Assembly (NCBI GenBank): GCA_963693305.1
Contig: OY855914.1
Coordinates: forward strand, 13,827,783-13,891,782
Source: Meandrina meandrites
Lineage: Eukaryota > Cnidaria > Anthozoa > Scleractinia > Meandrinidae
DNA: 64,000 nt
Direction: 5' to 3'
Under the pieces are notes generated by a model. The model was not told where the DNA came from, ran no database searches, and was given only the letters and a program-made list of their open reading frames with translations. Positions 63,446 to 64,000 of the stretch are shown here, in pieces. Every line of letters starts with the position of its first letter. The first letter of the stretch is position 1. Made by a program: the position numbers and the translations under genes.

Positions 63446-63545
63446 ATGTGTTGTCGATCCGAGTTGATCCGACCCGGACTGGTCCGAGTTGATCCGAGTC
63501 CGATCCGGTCCAAGTTGATCCGGTCCAAGTTTTGTACCTGCCTGT
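63446..63545. repeat. Inverted relative of the GGACCGGATCAACT minisatellite
   Basis: Units of GATCCGAGTTGATCC and GATCCGGTCCAAGTT end at TTTTGTACCTGCCTGTTC. This is the reverse complement of the layout at 44996-45100. Confidence 0.8.
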
Positions 63546-64000
63546 TCTTGAAACTGCTTGACAAGTACTTGGTCGAATTGAAATGGCATCTACTGCAACA
63601 ACTAAAGCCATTGAATAATAATAAGCATAAAACTTACTTGGACAACAGCTCTCCGGAAACAATGGGATTCTTCAGGTTCTTGACAAGATCTGCTTCTAAA
63701 CAGTCAGTGTACATGTACATTTTAGGTCATTTGGCCTTGAAGGTTTTGACCACGGAACACATAATCGTATGCTTGTAAGCATTACATAATCAAGTCAAAT
63801 TCTGGCTTCACTTGTTCATTTTGGTTAAGCTTTCTAGGGAATGACCCTATTTTGTATTTTAAGGTCTTACTTTTCGGATGCTCATGCATTTTCCAATCAA
63901 CATGTGGCGAAACGCTGCTCCAAATCACAAGTGGTGCTCTTGTCTAAATATAAGGCCAAGTTTGCGGTACTGTATATCGGAATGGCAGTTATTATCATAA
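63546..64000. other. End of window, intron sequence
   Basis: Nothing supported. The last 450 bp are AT-rich without an exon-like match. Confidence 0.3.

Overview
The window is nuclear DNA of a metazoan, most likely a cnidarian of the stony-coral type. Seventeen phase-consistent GT-AG exons on the + strand (263-44203) encode the first ~857 recognisable residues of GTF3C1, the largest subunit of RNA polymerase III factor TFIIIC. The introns are AT-rich and crowded with transposons. The coral assignment is an inference from repeat families that I associate with cnidarians (tRNA-headed SINEs, GIY-YIG Penelope-like fragments, a Crypton with a DUF3504-type recombinase, Polintons).

Layout. 1-44203: GTF3C1 exons 'a' to 'q' with their introns. 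Intron 2 holds a decayed tandem array whose middle unit received an L1/Tx1-type LINE 3' end. Intron 3 holds a Tc1/mariner-type MITE, a frameshifted Crypton and a minus-strand Ty3/Gypsy pol fragment followed by a second partial copy. Intron 4 holds a minus-strand LINE 3' end. Intron 7 holds a Harbinger-like MITE, a SINE, a 1.27-kb AGC/AGT-rich microsatellite, a hAT MITE with perfect 8-bp target duplications, nested tRNA-SINE copies and another TA-flanked MITE. Intron 9 holds a fold-back element with a 24-bp satellite. Introns 11 and 12 hold hAT-like elements. Introns 13, 14 and 17 hold Penelope-like fragments and a dispersed element with terminal inverted repeats (TIRs).

46357-62635: a complete Polinton/Maverick of about 16.3 kb sits in the intron after exon 'q', with target duplication TGATCT and ~220-bp TIRs. 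It carries protein-primed PolB, a retroviral-like integrase, a packaging ATPase, major and minor capsid proteins, an adenovirus-type protease, a pX-like protein, a parvovirus-type phospholipase A2 protein, a collagen-like fibre candidate, a 2-TM protein and several unknown genes. PolB and integrase would serve replication and insertion; ATPase, protease and capsid genes would build and fill a virion. The element therefore looks like an integrated polintovirus rather than a simple transposon. The protease frame is damaged or unusually expressed: it has no ATG and contains an in-frame TGA. Most other genes are open.

Notable signals are a 172-bp palindrome at each Polinton end that could fold as a hairpin, an AT-box plus TATATAAG module almost touching several start codons, and a 36-bp piece of one gene copied with that module in front of another. 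62641-64000 is further intron sequence. No later GTF3C1 exon was seen, so the gene presumably continues beyond the window.
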